A stretch of DNA of 13,772 bases from positions 1-13,772 of the forward strand of contig JAUVKA010000050.1 in NCBI GenBank assembly GCA_030592205.1. Reading direction: 5' to 3'. The notes under the pieces are model-generated. The model worked only from the letters and a program-made list of their open reading frames with translations. It did not search any database and was not told the origin of the DNA. The translations under genes and the position numbers were made by a program. The DNA comes from Bacteroidota bacterium (GTDB lineage Bacteria; Bacteroidota; Bacteroidia; Bacteroidales; UBA12481). Position 1 is the first letter of the stretch; each line of letters begins with the position of its first letter. Positions 1 to 7,170 of this stretch are shown here, piece by piece.

Positions 1-2
1 AC

Positions 3-410
3 TCACTGTCGCAGAATGACAATAAGCCAATGTACACCTTCAACACCCAGGATATTGCCACTCTGAGGAATCAGACCGAAATTGCCATCGCGGCCCTCGA
101 TCTGATCCGTGTGGTGCCTAATCCTTACTATGGTAACTCGGCCTATGAGCGCAGTCAGTTCGATAATGCGGTGAAAATTATCAACCTTCCAAAAACATGT
201 ACAATTTCAATTTTTTCTCTTAGCGGCAACCTCGTCAGAAGAATGACCAAAGATGCAGAACAGACCTGGTTGAAATGGAATCTTAAGAACCAGTATGGTA
301 TTCCAATTGCCAGTGGTGTATATATTGTTCACATAGATGCTCCTGGAATTGGGGAAATAGTTCTAAAATGGTTTGGGGCATTACGCCCTCAGGATTTACA
401 TAGCTTGTAG
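3..410 (+). CDS. C-terminal end of a large secreted Bacteroidota protein (5' end outside window)
   Basis: The reading frame is open from the left edge, so the Met at position 30 is probably internal and the gene starts outside the window. The visible 136 residues contain VVPNPYYG followed by a compact beta-rich module (residues KIINLPKTCTISIFSLSG, then GIPIASGVYIVHIDAPGIGE). This pattern of a VxPNP linker, a 'xIxIFxLxGxLVR' strand and a 'G.xIASGVYxxHI' strand is known from C-termini of very large secreted proteins of this phylum, many annotated as type IX secretion (T9SS) C-terminal-domain proteins. The ending GEIVLKWFGALRPQDL is longer than the classic sorting signal and is of the kind seen in cell-surface proteins with PorV-like or PKD modules. 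Export and surface location are inferences; the enzymatic or structural part lies upstream. The stop codon sits in a small inverted repeat (AGCTTG 402-407, CAAGCT 418-423) without a T-tract. Confidence 0.75.
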   Translation, partial: SLSQNDNKPMYTFNTQDIATLRNQTEIAIAALDLIRVVPNPYYGNSAYERSQFDNAVKIINLPKTCTISIFSLSGNLVRRMTKDAEQTWLKWNLKNQYGIPIASGVYIVHIDAPGIGEIVLKWFGALRPQDLHSL

Positions 411-433
411 GCGGTAGCAAGCTGAATATGCCC

Positions 434-441
434 TACCTTTG
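434..441 (+). promoter_or_regulatory. Putative Bacteroidota -7 element for the helicase gene
   Basis: TACCTTTG matches the phylum's TAnnTTTG -7 consensus exactly and lies 17 bases before the ATG at 458, so a transcript would carry a leader of only about 10 bases. The nearest upstream TTG (405-407) is 26 bases away, somewhat far for the usual -33 spacing, so the -33 part is uncertain. Confidence 0.5.
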
Positions 442-457
442 AAGAAATTATTGAATA

Positions 458-1807
458 ATGAATGCTTTTGAAAACTTCAATCTTTCGAGCCAATTAAGTA
501 AGGCAGTTGATGAATTAGGTTTTGAGAAACCAACTCCCATTCAGACAGAGGTTTACAATATCATCCTTTCTGGTAAAGATGTGGTGGGAATAGCTCAAAC
601 AGGTACAGGGAAAACATTTGCCTACATGCTCCCATTACTTCGGGATATAAAGTTTTCAAAGCAAGTTCATCCCAGAGTATTAATTTTGGTTCCCACAAGG
701 GAATTAGTAATTCAAGTGGTTGACCAGATTGAAAGCCTGACTAAATACCTGACTATTCGCACCTTAGGGGTATTTGGCGGAGTAAACATCAACACACAAA
801 AACAAAATCTTGTTCAGGGCACAGACATTCTGGTTGCAACACCAGGCAGATTATATGATTTAGTGGTAGCCAGAGCATTACAACTTAAAGCAGTTAAAAA
901 AGTAGTGATCGACGAGGTGGATATCATGCTGGATCTTGGATTTCGTTTTCAATTAACTAATATCTTTGATTTTCTTCCAGATCGTCGGCAAAGCATAATG
1001 TTTTCAGCAACGATGACTGATGATGTTGATGTCTTTATTGATGATTTCTTTATTGCACCTGCCAAAATTGCTATTGCGGTAAGTGGAACGCCTTTAAATA
1101 ATATCTCCCAAAAATGCTATCCTGTAAAAAACTTCTACACCAAAGTTAATCTGTTAATGCACTTGTTAACAGACAAAAATGAATATCAAAAAGTTTTAGT
1201 CTTTGTTTCCAAGAAAAAAAAAGCTGATAGCTTATTTGAAGCTTTAGAAGAGAATCATGGATCAGAAACAGGCATAATCCATTCTAACAAAACACAGAAT
1301 TACAGAATAAAAGCAGTCAAACAATTTGATAAGGGAATCAACAGGGTATTAGTTACTACCGATGTAATGGCTCGAGGATTAGATTTAGAAAACGTCACTC
1401 ATGTAATCAATTTTGATACGCCTAATTTTCCGGAAAATTACATGCATCGTATAGGAAGAACAGGTAGAGCAGAAAAGGAGGGTAAAACAATCTTGTTTTA
1501 TACCACTAAAGAACAAGATGCTAAAGAAGCGATAGAAAAATTGATGGATTACGAGATTCCATTGATGGATTTTCCGAGTGAAGTTGGGATTTCAAAAGAA
1601 TTAATCCCTGAAGAACGACCGAAAGATAATTCCCCTAATCCTAATCGGAACATAAAAACGGTATCCAGAGGAGCTGCCTTTCACGAAAAGAAAGATAAAA
1701 ACAAAAAAACCAATCAAGGAGGATCCTATTTAAGGAAAATGAAAACCTACAAAAAGCCACAAACAAGAGGGGATAAGATTATGAACAGACGAAAAAAAAG
1801 GAAATAG
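458..1807 (+). CDS. DEAD-box ATP-dependent RNA helicase (RhlE-like, DEVD variant)
   Basis: This is a 449-residue superfamily 2 RNA helicase, expected to unwind short RNA duplexes in the cytoplasm using ATP, for instance in ribosome assembly, RNA decay or cold adaptation. All core motifs are visible in order: Q motif GFEKPTPIQ (21-29), motif I AQTGTGKT (46-53), Ia PTREL (79-83), GG (107-108), Ib TPGR (128-131), motif II DEVD (152-155), III SAT (183-185), V TTDVMARGLDL (300-310) and VI HRIGRTGR (330-337). Motif II is DEVD instead of DEAD, which keeps the Mg/ATP-binding D-E and final D. Residues from about 385 to 449 form a basic tail (KKDKNKK, ending NRRKKRK) that probably binds RNA nonspecifically. 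The start at 458 fits the motif spacing and the -7 element just upstream. The next gene is a tiny Lys-rich protein with its own promoter. The paralogue class (RhlE versus CshA/DeaD) cannot be settled from sequence reading alone. Confidence 0.95.
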   Translation: MNAFENFNLSSQLSKAVDELGFEKPTPIQTEVYNIILSGKDVVGIAQTGTGKTFAYMLPLLRDIKFSKQVHPRVLILVPTRELVIQVVDQIESLTKYLTIRTLGVFGGVNINTQKQNLVQGTDILVATPGRLYDLVVARALQLKAVKKVVIDEVDIMLDLGFRFQLTNIFDFLPDRRQSIMFSATMTDDVDVFIDDFFIAPAKIAIAVSGTPLNNISQKCYPVKNFYTKVNLLMHLLTDKNEYQKVLVFVSKKKKADSLFEALEENHGSETGIIHSNKTQNYRIKAVKQFDKGINRVLVTTDVMARGLDLENVTHVINFDTPNFPENYMHRIGRTGRAEKEGKTILFYTTKEQDAKEAIEKLMDYEIPLMDFPSEVGISKELIPEERPKDNSPNPNRNIKTVSRGAAFHEKKDKNKKTNQGGSYLRKMKTYKKPQTRGDKIMNRRKKRK

Positions 1808-1868
1808 ATATAATTGTGAATTCGAAATTACAGCATCCTTCGCATTTATCCGCGGCATAGAATATCCA

Positions 1869-1900
1869 TTGGGCAGCATTAAAATAAGAATGTACCTTTA
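1869..1900 (+). promoter_or_regulatory. Putative promoter of the small Lys-rich gene
   Basis: TTG (1869-1871), a 21-base spacer and TACCTTTA (1893-1900) fit the Bacteroidota TTG-N19-21-TAnnTTTG pattern with only the last -7 base deviating. The transcript would start near 1907, giving a leader of roughly 17 bases before the ATG at 1924. Confidence 0.5.
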
Positions 1901-1923
1901 CGGAATAAATAAAAATTACTATC

Positions 1924-2028
1924 ATGGCAAAATCTCAAGATGCAAAGAAAAACGTAAAAAAAGCACCCCTTAAAACTGCAAAAGAAAAAAAGGCAGAAAA
2001 AAGAGCTAAGAAGGCTGATAGAGATTAA
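1924..2028 (+). CDS. 34-residue Lys/Ala-rich basic protein
   Basis: This short open frame starts with ATG and ends with TAA. It encodes MAKSQDAKKNVKKAPLKTAK and then a run rich in E, K, A and R ending KKADRD. About 40% of residues are Lys or Arg, there is no hydrophobic core, and the composition predicts a disordered or single charged-helix peptide. Three things support it as a gene: the promoter-like element directly upstream, a short leader, and its type, since tiny 'MAK...KKxxKKxPxKTxKEKKAxKxxKK' proteins are recalled from many Bacteroidota genomes as conserved hypotheticals. Its position right after an RNA helicase with a basic tail suggests an RNA- or ribosome-associated role, but this is only inference. 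No function is established from the sequence. Confidence 0.7.
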   Translation: MAKSQDAKKNVKKAPLKTAKEKKAEKRAKKADRD

Positions 2029-2045
2029 CCCGATGACTAATAGTC

Positions 2046-2118
2046 GCCATCATCCCGGGGCATCCCGATACGCTGGCGCTATCGATCGGAATTTCGCAAG
2101 CTCAACAAGCCAGGGCTA
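2046..2118. repeat. REP-like intergenic debris with a 17-bp repeat
   Basis: Bases 2046-2062 (GCCATCATCCCGGGGCA) recur exactly at 5025-5041, where they form one flank and arm of a complete hairpin. Here the second arm is missing and is replaced by an imperfect palindrome, CGATA/TATCG, at about 2067-2085. The stretch is GC-richer than the genes on either side and looks like a rearranged copy of the dispersed hairpin family seen at 5033, 7115 and 13125. Confidence 0.55.
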
Positions 2119-2122
2119 ACAA

Positions 2123-2890
2123 ATGTTAGATAGTTTATATCGCCACATAAGGAGATTTGGAATCAAAGGAATTCGGGTTTTCTTTTACATTGGGTTAAAT
2201 TATACTAAAAAGATTTTCCTGCCCAATATTATTCATCCAATAACTCTCAGAAACGGGACAAGCGACATCCGTACTTTTAATCAAGTATTTTTACATAACG
2301 ATTATAACATACCTCTATCATTCGCCCCAAAAGCTATTGTTGATGCCGGGGCCAATATTGGTTTGAGTACTGTTTTTTTTAAAAATAAATATCCGGCCGC
2401 CAAAATCATAGCTATAGAACCAGAAAATTCAAATATCGAGTTACTCAAAAAAAACACAATAAATTATGAAAATATTTACTTGCTGAAGAAGGCTTTATCG
2501 AACGTCAGTAATCAAGATATGAATGTCAATGATTCTGGTAATGGTCATTGGGGATTTGTAACTGTATCAACGAAAAATAGTGAAAATGGAGTTTTCAAAA
2601 ACTCTGTAAAAACCATTACTATTAATGATATAATGAAGGAGAATGAACTTGAGTTTATTGACATCTTGAAAATTGATATTGAAGGTGCTGAAAAAGAGTT
2701 ATTTGAATCTAACATCGAGAACTGGCTGCCTAAGATAAGATGTTTAATAATAGAGCTTCATGATAGAACGAAACCTGGCTCCTCCAAGAGCTTTTTTAAA
2801 GCAATTAGTAAATATGATTTTTCATTTTCCAGCAAGGGAGAGAACCTTGTATTCATAAACAAAAACATAAAACTTCAAACAATTGAGTAA
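2123..2890 (+). CDS. FkbM-family SAM-dependent methyltransferase
   Basis: This 255-residue cytoplasmic protein has the FkbM methyltransferase pattern. It has motif I VDAGANIG (73-80) for S-adenosylmethionine, an acidic end of the second strand, AIEP (97-100), then KIDIEGAE (183-190) and ELHD (211-214). FkbM-type enzymes O-methylate hydroxyls, often on sugars of capsules, O-antigens and other exported glycans. With a sulfotransferase and a glycosyltransferase next on the same strand, a glycan-modifying role is more likely here than one in antibiotic synthesis. The first ~55 residues (with FYIGLNYTKKIFLPNIIHPI) lack known motifs. The ATG at 2123 is the first in frame, and the preceding bases are repeat debris without a recognisable promoter. 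Base composition is strongly A/T-rich like the two following genes, which may indicate transfer. Confidence 0.9.
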   Translation: MLDSLYRHIRRFGIKGIRVFFYIGLNYTKKIFLPNIIHPITLRNGTSDIRTFNQVFLHNDYNIPLSFAPKAIVDAGANIGLSTVFFKNKYPAAKIIAIEPENSNIELLKKNTINYENIYLLKKALSNVSNQDMNVNDSGNGHWGFVTVSTKNSENGVFKNSVKTITINDIMKENELEFIDILKIDIEGAEKELFESNIENWLPKIRCLIIELHDRTKPGSSKSFFKAISKYDFSFSSKGENLVFINKNIKLQTIE

Positions 2891-2949
2891 ACGGTTTGAC
2901 AATCGGCAAATATGAGAGTACTCCTTTCACGCCCCATTTCCAACTAAAA

Positions 2950-2980
2950 TTGCACCTGACTGCTAATCAGTCGACTGCAA
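2950..2980. other. 31-bp imperfect inverted repeat between FkbM and sulfotransferase genes
   Basis: TTGCA (2950-2954) pairs with TGCAA (2976-2980), and GACTG (2958-2962) with CAGTC (2968-2972). They are separated by a symmetric 3x3 internal loop, with a CTAAT apical loop. No T-tract follows, so it is not a classic terminator. It is a possible RNA structure in the 131-base gap of this gene row. Confidence 0.4.
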
Positions 2981-3021
2981 CAGACGAGCAAATTCAGAGT
3001 TCAAAAGGTAATTGTATTATC

Positions 3022-4023
3022 ATGAAATTTAATCTGACAGCAGTAAAATCAACCATATTTAAAATCAGGTCTTATTTTGCCTCAACTATAAGATCTTTTA
3101 TTGTCATGAAAGATTACTGGCTTAACAATTACAAAGAAGTGATTTGGATCATAGGAGATGGACGAAGTGGTACAACCTGGGTATCTAATCTAATCAATTA
3201 CGATAAAAAATACCGGGAAATGTATGAACCTTTTCACATCAGCTCTATTGATGAGATGAAGAAAAAATCATACCATCCATACATCAAACCAAATAATTCG
3301 AACCCGGAATTTCTAAAAATATTCTCTGATGTTTTTAGTGGTAAATTTCGTCATCCCAGAGTCGATAATGGTAATAATCGTTTTTTCTATCAGGGTCTTT
3401 TGATAAAAGATATTTTCGCAAATTTATTTGCCTATGAGGCTTATTTACAATTCCCTGAGATCAAACCCATACTACTAATTCGAAACCCATTTGCTGTGGC
3501 ACTATCAAAATATAAAAAGCGTCATTGGCCCTGGATGACAGACCCAAAAGATTTTTTAAATCAATCAGAACTGCTGGAGGATCATCTATACCCTTTTAAA
3601 AACTTAATAATAAATATAAGTGAAAATGGTGACTACATTCAACGCCAAATTCTAATTTGGTCAATACTAAATTATATCCCACTTCATCAGTTCCCATCCA
3701 GTAAGATACATGTCGTATTTTACGAGGATATATTAATTAATCCCAATTACGAAATTTCAAAAATCCGTAATTATGCGAATCCAAAAAAAACTAAAAAACA
3801 GGTAAACATCAGAGAAGAAATAATCAGACGACCAAGCAAGGTTTCCAATCAGGGGAAATCCATTTTCCCAATTTGTGATTTTAAAAAGGAATTAACAAAA
3901 GATCAAATTGAGTCAGGTACGAAAGTATTAAGTCATTTTGGTTTTGAGCATTTATACAACAATGAATGCATACCGAATAGGTCAGTATTAGAAAACATAT
4001 TAATTGACAACAGTCCATCATGA
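3022..4023 (+). CDS. PAPS-dependent sulfotransferase
   Basis: This is a predicted 333-residue enzyme that transfers sulfate from 3'-phosphoadenosine-5'-phosphosulfate (PAPS) to an acceptor, here probably a sugar hydroxyl. The 5'-phosphosulfate loop is visible as IGDGRSGTTW (44-53), followed by YEPFH (68-72) near the active site. The 3'-phosphate-binding pair appears as LLIRNPFAVALSKY (151-164), with R154 and S162 the likely contacts, and VVFYEDIL (231-238) is a typical late core strand. The frame extends upstream to a TTG at 2896, but those 42 codons cross a palindromic, compositionally different stretch and contain nothing family-like, so ATG 3022 is preferred; ATG 3106 is also possible. No signal peptide or clear membrane segment is seen. 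It follows an FkbM methyltransferase and precedes a GT14 transferase, suggesting synthesis of a sulfated, methylated polysaccharide. Confidence 0.88.
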   Translation: MKFNLTAVKSTIFKIRSYFASTIRSFIVMKDYWLNNYKEVIWIIGDGRSGTTWVSNLINYDKKYREMYEPFHISSIDEMKKKSYHPYIKPNNSNPEFLKIFSDVFSGKFRHPRVDNGNNRFFYQGLLIKDIFANLFAYEAYLQFPEIKPILLIRNPFAVALSKYKKRHWPWMTDPKDFLNQSELLEDHLYPFKNLIINISENGDYIQRQILIWSILNYIPLHQFPSSKIHVVFYEDILINPNYEISKIRNYANPKKTKKQVNIREEIIRRPSKVSNQGKSIFPICDFKKELTKDQIESGTKVLSHFGFEHLYNNECIPNRSVLENILIDNSPS

Positions 4024-4089
4024 AACAAATCAAATCCCATTATTGAATAGACTGCTCCACCCGTTTTCATCATTGAAATTAATACTATA

Positions 4090-4962
4090 ATGAAGATAAA
4101 CTATTTAATTATTGCACATAATAATTTTCACCATTTAAACAGCTTGATAGAGACTTTGGATGAGGAAAATGTTAATTTCTTTATTCATATAGACAAAAAA
4201 TCAAAACAACAATATCAATCAAATAAAAGCAATGTCCATATCATTAGTGATAGAGTAAAACTTTATTGGGGTAGTTTTGGTGTCGTAGAAGCAACTTTGA
4301 AATTACTTAGATTAGCCCAAAGTACTATAAACGATGGGTATTATTGTCTGCTAAGTGGAGTTGATTATCCAATCAGACCAAATAGTTACATTAAGAAAGT
4401 GCTTTCTGGTGATATAGAGTATATTAATATATTACCCGCACCTGCACCTTGTAAACCCATGAGCAGATTTGAATATTACTATCTCAACTATGACAGAAGA
4501 GTCAAGACTTTTTTTTCTATAGCTCTTAGAATTATGGAAAGAGTAATGATTCTGTTGAAAATTAAAAGAGCTGTCCCTTTTAAGATATTTGTAGGATCTG
4601 CATGGTTTGCCCTAACCAATAACTGTGTAAAGTATATATTGAATGAGGTAGAACAGAATCCTATGTATGTTCGATTTTTTAAAAATTCAATAATCCCGGA
4701 TGAAGCCTTTTTTCAAACAATTATTGGAGATTCCAGCTTTCTAAGCAAAACCCAAACAAATTTAACCTATACAGATTGGAGTACAATTCCTTCACCAGCT
4801 ATCATTAATGAAACTCATCTTGATTTATTTATTAAACAATTAGAATTTGTTGGAAGTTATGGAAAATACTATCCAATTTTTGCTAGAAAGTTCAATGATG
4901 ACAGCGAATTATTAATTCAAAAAATAGAGGACACTATCAGAAAAACAATACCCAGACAATAA
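4090..4962 (+). CDS. GT14 (Core-2/I-branching type) glycosyltransferase
   Basis: This 290-residue protein has the 'Branch' family pattern, related to beta-1,6-N-acetylglucosaminyltransferases and peptide O-xylosyltransferases (CAZy GT14). Visible elements are the N-terminal strand NYLIIAHNN, HIDKKS (33-38), YWGSFGVVEATL (59-70), LLSGVDYPI (87-95), GSAWFALT (169-176), PDEAFFQT (203-210) and TYTDWS (226-231). The Glu in PDE (E205) aligns with the catalytic base of the family (Glu320 of mouse C2GnT-L, from memory). Family members transfer GlcNAc or xylose from a UDP-sugar and are metal-independent. Bacterial homologues are found in capsule and exopolysaccharide clusters. No signal peptide is evident, so action on the cytoplasmic side is likely. 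It follows the sulfotransferase by 66 bases on the same strand and has no clear promoter of its own. The true donor and acceptor cannot be read from the sequence. Confidence 0.88.
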   Translation: MKINYLIIAHNNFHHLNSLIETLDEENVNFFIHIDKKSKQQYQSNKSNVHIISDRVKLYWGSFGVVEATLKLLRLAQSTINDGYYCLLSGVDYPIRPNSYIKKVLSGDIEYINILPAPAPCKPMSRFEYYYLNYDRRVKTFFSIALRIMERVMILLKIKRAVPFKIFVGSAWFALTNNCVKYILNEVEQNPMYVRFFKNSIIPDEAFFQTIIGDSSFLSKTQTNLTYTDWSTIPSPAIINETHLDLFIKQLEFVGSYGKYYPIFARKFNDDSELLIQKIEDTIRKTIPRQ

Positions 4963-4969
4963 AGCCTTA

Positions 4970-5127
4970 CTTGAGCCCTGAGCCTTGAGCCCTACTTGAG
5001 CCCTGAGCTTCAGCTTTCCCGATTGCCATCATCCCGGGGCACAAGACCCCGGGCTACAGGAACCTTTCCGTATTTTTTTCTTCTGCCTTGAGTCCTACTT
5101 GAGCCCTGAGCCTTGAGCCTTGAGCCT
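4970..5127. repeat. TTGAGCC-type heptamer repeats in two blocks
   Basis: Two blocks (about 4970-5010 and 5086-5127) consist of drifting heptamers TTGAGCC, CTGAGCC and CTTGAGCC. The string CCTACTTGAGCCCTGAGC occurs in both (4991-5008 and 5094-5111). They bracket the REP-like hairpin at 5033-5058, between the convergent GT14 and GH97 genes. The second block is translated as the end of GH97. It behaves like a simple-sequence intergenic repeat, not a CRISPR, because it has no unique spacers. Confidence 0.75.
5033..5058 (-). repeat. REP-like hairpin, copy A
   Basis: Read on the minus strand: TGTAG, arm CCCGGGG, loop TCTTGTG, arm CCCCGGG. The 7-bp arms are perfectly complementary. The same layout (TGTAG flank, CTTGT in the loop) is seen at 7115-7140 and 13125-13151. 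It lies between convergent gene ends, where it could stop transcription from either side or protect mRNA ends. No U-tract makes it a textbook terminator. Confidence 0.7.
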
Positions 5128-7086
5128 TAAAATTGCGGCCCATCCTCCTCCGGGAGCAAGGTGAATCATGACTTTATCTTCAGCAGATATATTTATTACT
5201 TCCCTGGTCAGATCTTCGGCATGACGGTCAGCATTGATACCATCCTTGTATTGAGTCAGTTCGAACTGTCCTTGGGGTAAAAAACTGAGATCAATTTCAA
5301 GATCTCGAGCATCCCAGTCTGTAATAGCACCAATATACCATTCATCGCCATTCTGGCGGGCTATACCAACATAGTCTCCAACTTTGCCAAATAATGGAAC
5401 AGATTCATCCCAAACCGAAGGAACAGCGGCTAAAAATTCCATACTCAAAGGCTCTTTGTAATAATAGCTTGGGGCATCTGCAAGCATTTGCAAGGGACTT
5501 TCAAAAACAACATATAAAGCCAGCTGATGTGCTCGTGTTCCCTGACTCATTGGCCTCGTAAAGGCTGGATGAAAGTTAGCTTTCTCAGCATTACGCATAG
5601 CACCTGGAGTATAATCAATTGGCCCGGCAAACTGTCGAATAAAAGGAAGCGTACAATCATGATCAGGTGTTAATTCCTCACCCCACTTGTTGTGTTCCAG
5701 CCCCTTAACACCTTCTCGGGTTATCATATTCGGATAGGCCCTTCTCAAACCACAAGGTTTGTAAGCTCCGTGGAAATCAACGAGCAAATGTCGCTCGGCA
5801 GCTGCCTTAGATACTCTCCAGTAGTAATTTACCATCCATTGGTCATCCCTTTGCATAAAATCTACCTTAATCCCTTTCACTCCCCAGGTCTCAAACTGAT
5901 CAAGGGCTTTTTCCAAATCCTTATCCAATGCATTCCAAAGCACCCACAGGATGACACCTACTCCCTTTTCCTCAGCATATCTGCAGATTTCCGGAATATC
6001 AACCTCCGGATTAATTTCAAACAAATCAGCCGGAGTAGACCATCCTTCATCAAGTATCACATATTCTAAACCAAAATCAGCTGCAAAATCAATATGGTAT
6101 TTATATGTGGCCGTATTAACCCCGGATTTGAAAGAAACACCGGCATTGTTACTGGCATTCCACCAATCCCAAATAGCCTTGCCAGGCATAATCCATGAAG
6201 TGTCATCTATGCGACACTCAGGAGCTAAGCGGAAAACGATATCATTTCCAAGAATATCTTTGACTTCCTTATTAAAAGCAACCACTCTCCATGGGAAAAA
6301 CCTATTACCATCTGTTTTAGCAATGAATTCAGCTACTTCCACAGGTTTGACATCCCTGTCACGACCAAATTCCTCTTTTAAAACAAAGTGAGGAAACTTA
6401 ACATCCAGGTGTAATGATTGATTATCATTCCCAAAAACATACAGCCCGGGATAATCTTCCAAATCAACCTCAGTGATCAAAACAGAAATTCCATCTTCCC
6501 TGCTGACAAGAAAAGGAGTTGAGGCAAATTTTTCTTCTGAAATTTCGGATAGATCCAGAAAATCGTAAGCCCTCTCACTATGTGTAAAAAAACTTACATC
6601 CGTGGGGAAAAACACTTTTTCATCCTTCGGAAATTGAAAGCCTGACATTTCATTTCTCACCTTTATCTCGCCTTCTAAATCAGTTTTCAGGCGATATGCA
6701 ACTCCATCATCGTAAACCCTGAAAATTAGTTTGAATGGTTCTCTGAAGATAATCTCCATCTCCTTATACTGGTCTATAATTTCCGATCGCTTTTCATGTA
6801 CTGCCGGATAAATCATTTCATTTACTTCCCGATAATTCACCCTCCTAACCCTGGGAGATTTTCCTAACATCCCAAAATCAACAACATCAAGACCAATGGG
6901 GCCGAGAATCACTATCTCCTGTTCCTGGAAAAAAACTTTAGCACTAATTCCCAGCGACTTATCAACTATAACCTCCACACTTGCATCCCCACTGGGGGAA
7001 CTCAAATTATACTTTTTTGCAAATACATTTATTGTATTAAACATCAAACCAATCAATGCTACCAGTATTATCCTTTTCATATCCAC
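5095..7086 (-). CDS. Glycoside hydrolase family 97, probable retaining alpha-galactosidase type
   Basis: This 663-residue exported enzyme has GH97 architecture: a signal peptide (MKRIILVALIGLMFNTINVFA), an N-terminal beta-sandwich (about 25-290), a (beta/alpha)8 barrel starting near IWDWWNA (305-311), and a C-terminal beta domain from about 570. Barrel landmarks are VILDEGWS (343-350), ILWVLWN (379-385), GIKVDFMQRDDQ (405-416) and REGVKGLEHNKW (457-468). An Asp at the end of GIKVD marks the retaining branch, with D409 as nucleophile, whereas inverting SusB-type members use Glu residues elsewhere. E464 lies 55 residues on, the spacing recalled for the nucleophile and acid/base pair of Bacteroides BT1871. 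Substrate is likely an alpha-galactoside; beta-L-arabinopyranosides are an alternative known in the family. Either of the first two ATGs may be used (MDMKR or MKR). It follows the GH172 gene on the same strand after 81 bases. The last ten residues (RLKAQGSGLK) are encoded by intergenic heptamer repeats and are probably not part of the fold. Confidence 0.92.
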   Translation of the reverse strand: MDMKRIILVALIGLMFNTINVFAKKYNLSSPSGDASVEVIVDKSLGISAKVFFQEQEIVILGPIGLDVVDFGMLGKSPRVRRVNYREVNEMIYPAVHEKRSEIIDQYKEMEIIFREPFKLIFRVYDDGVAYRLKTDLEGEIKVRNEMSGFQFPKDEKVFFPTDVSFFTHSERAYDFLDLSEISEEKFASTPFLVSREDGISVLITEVDLEDYPGLYVFGNDNQSLHLDVKFPHFVLKEEFGRDRDVKPVEVAEFIAKTDGNRFFPWRVVAFNKEVKDILGNDIVFRLAPECRIDDTSWIMPGKAIWDWWNASNNAGVSFKSGVNTATYKYHIDFAADFGLEYVILDEGWSTPADLFEINPEVDIPEICRYAEEKGVGVILWVLWNALDKDLEKALDQFETWGVKGIKVDFMQRDDQWMVNYYWRVSKAAAERHLLVDFHGAYKPCGLRRAYPNMITREGVKGLEHNKWGEELTPDHDCTLPFIRQFAGPIDYTPGAMRNAEKANFHPAFTRPMSQGTRAHQLALYVVFESPLQMLADAPSYYYKEPLSMEFLAAVPSVWDESVPLFGKVGDYVGIARQNGDEWYIGAITDWDARDLEIDLSFLPQGQFELTQYKDGINADRHAEDLTREVINISAEDKVMIHLAPGGGWAAILRLKAQGSGLK

Positions 7087-7114
7087 AGTATTAACATTTT
7101 ACTTGCGCATTTAT

Positions 7115-7140
7115 GGACGGCCACAAGGGCCATCCCTACA
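7115..7140 (-). repeat. REP-like hairpin, copy B, between GH172 and GH97 genes
   Basis: On the minus (transcribed) strand: TGTAG, arm GGATGGCC, loop CTTGT, arm GGCCGTCC. The eight-base arms pair fully with one G-U wobble in RNA. The position, between the stop of GH172 and the start of GH97, means it would form in the shared mRNA and could protect the upstream message or lower downstream expression. Confidence 0.7.
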
Positions 7141-7143
7141 TAC

Positions 7144-7170
7144 CCAACTCCCCATTTCCCTATCTCCCTA
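7144..7170 (-). repeat. TAGGGA/TGGGGA low-complexity run at the GH172 stop codon
   Basis: On the minus strand the stop TAG of GH172 opens a purine-rich run with units TAGGGAGA, TAGGGAAA, TGGGGAG and TTGGG, which ends just before the hairpin at 7115-7140. Units are imperfect, about 7 to 9 bases each. It is a simple-sequence intergenic repeat of unknown role. Confidence 0.5.

Noticed and set aside
402..423. Terminator at the end of the first gene
   Set aside because: The 6-bp stem has a 10-base loop and no T-tract, and it overlaps the stop codon; too weak to annotate as a terminator.
2957..2973. tRNA-Ser(GCT)-like anticodon arm around CTGCTAA
   Set aside because: No acceptor stem, D-arm or convincing T-arm can be placed around it; only the small hairpin is real.
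2896..3021. Upstream extension of the sulfotransferase frame to a TTG codon
   Set aside because: The 42 extra codons cross a palindrome and show no family-like sequence; ATG 3022 is a better start.
5692..6391. Plus-strand open frames opposite the GH97 gene
   Set aside because: They overlap the conserved catalytic barrel of GH97 in antisense and have no recognisable features.
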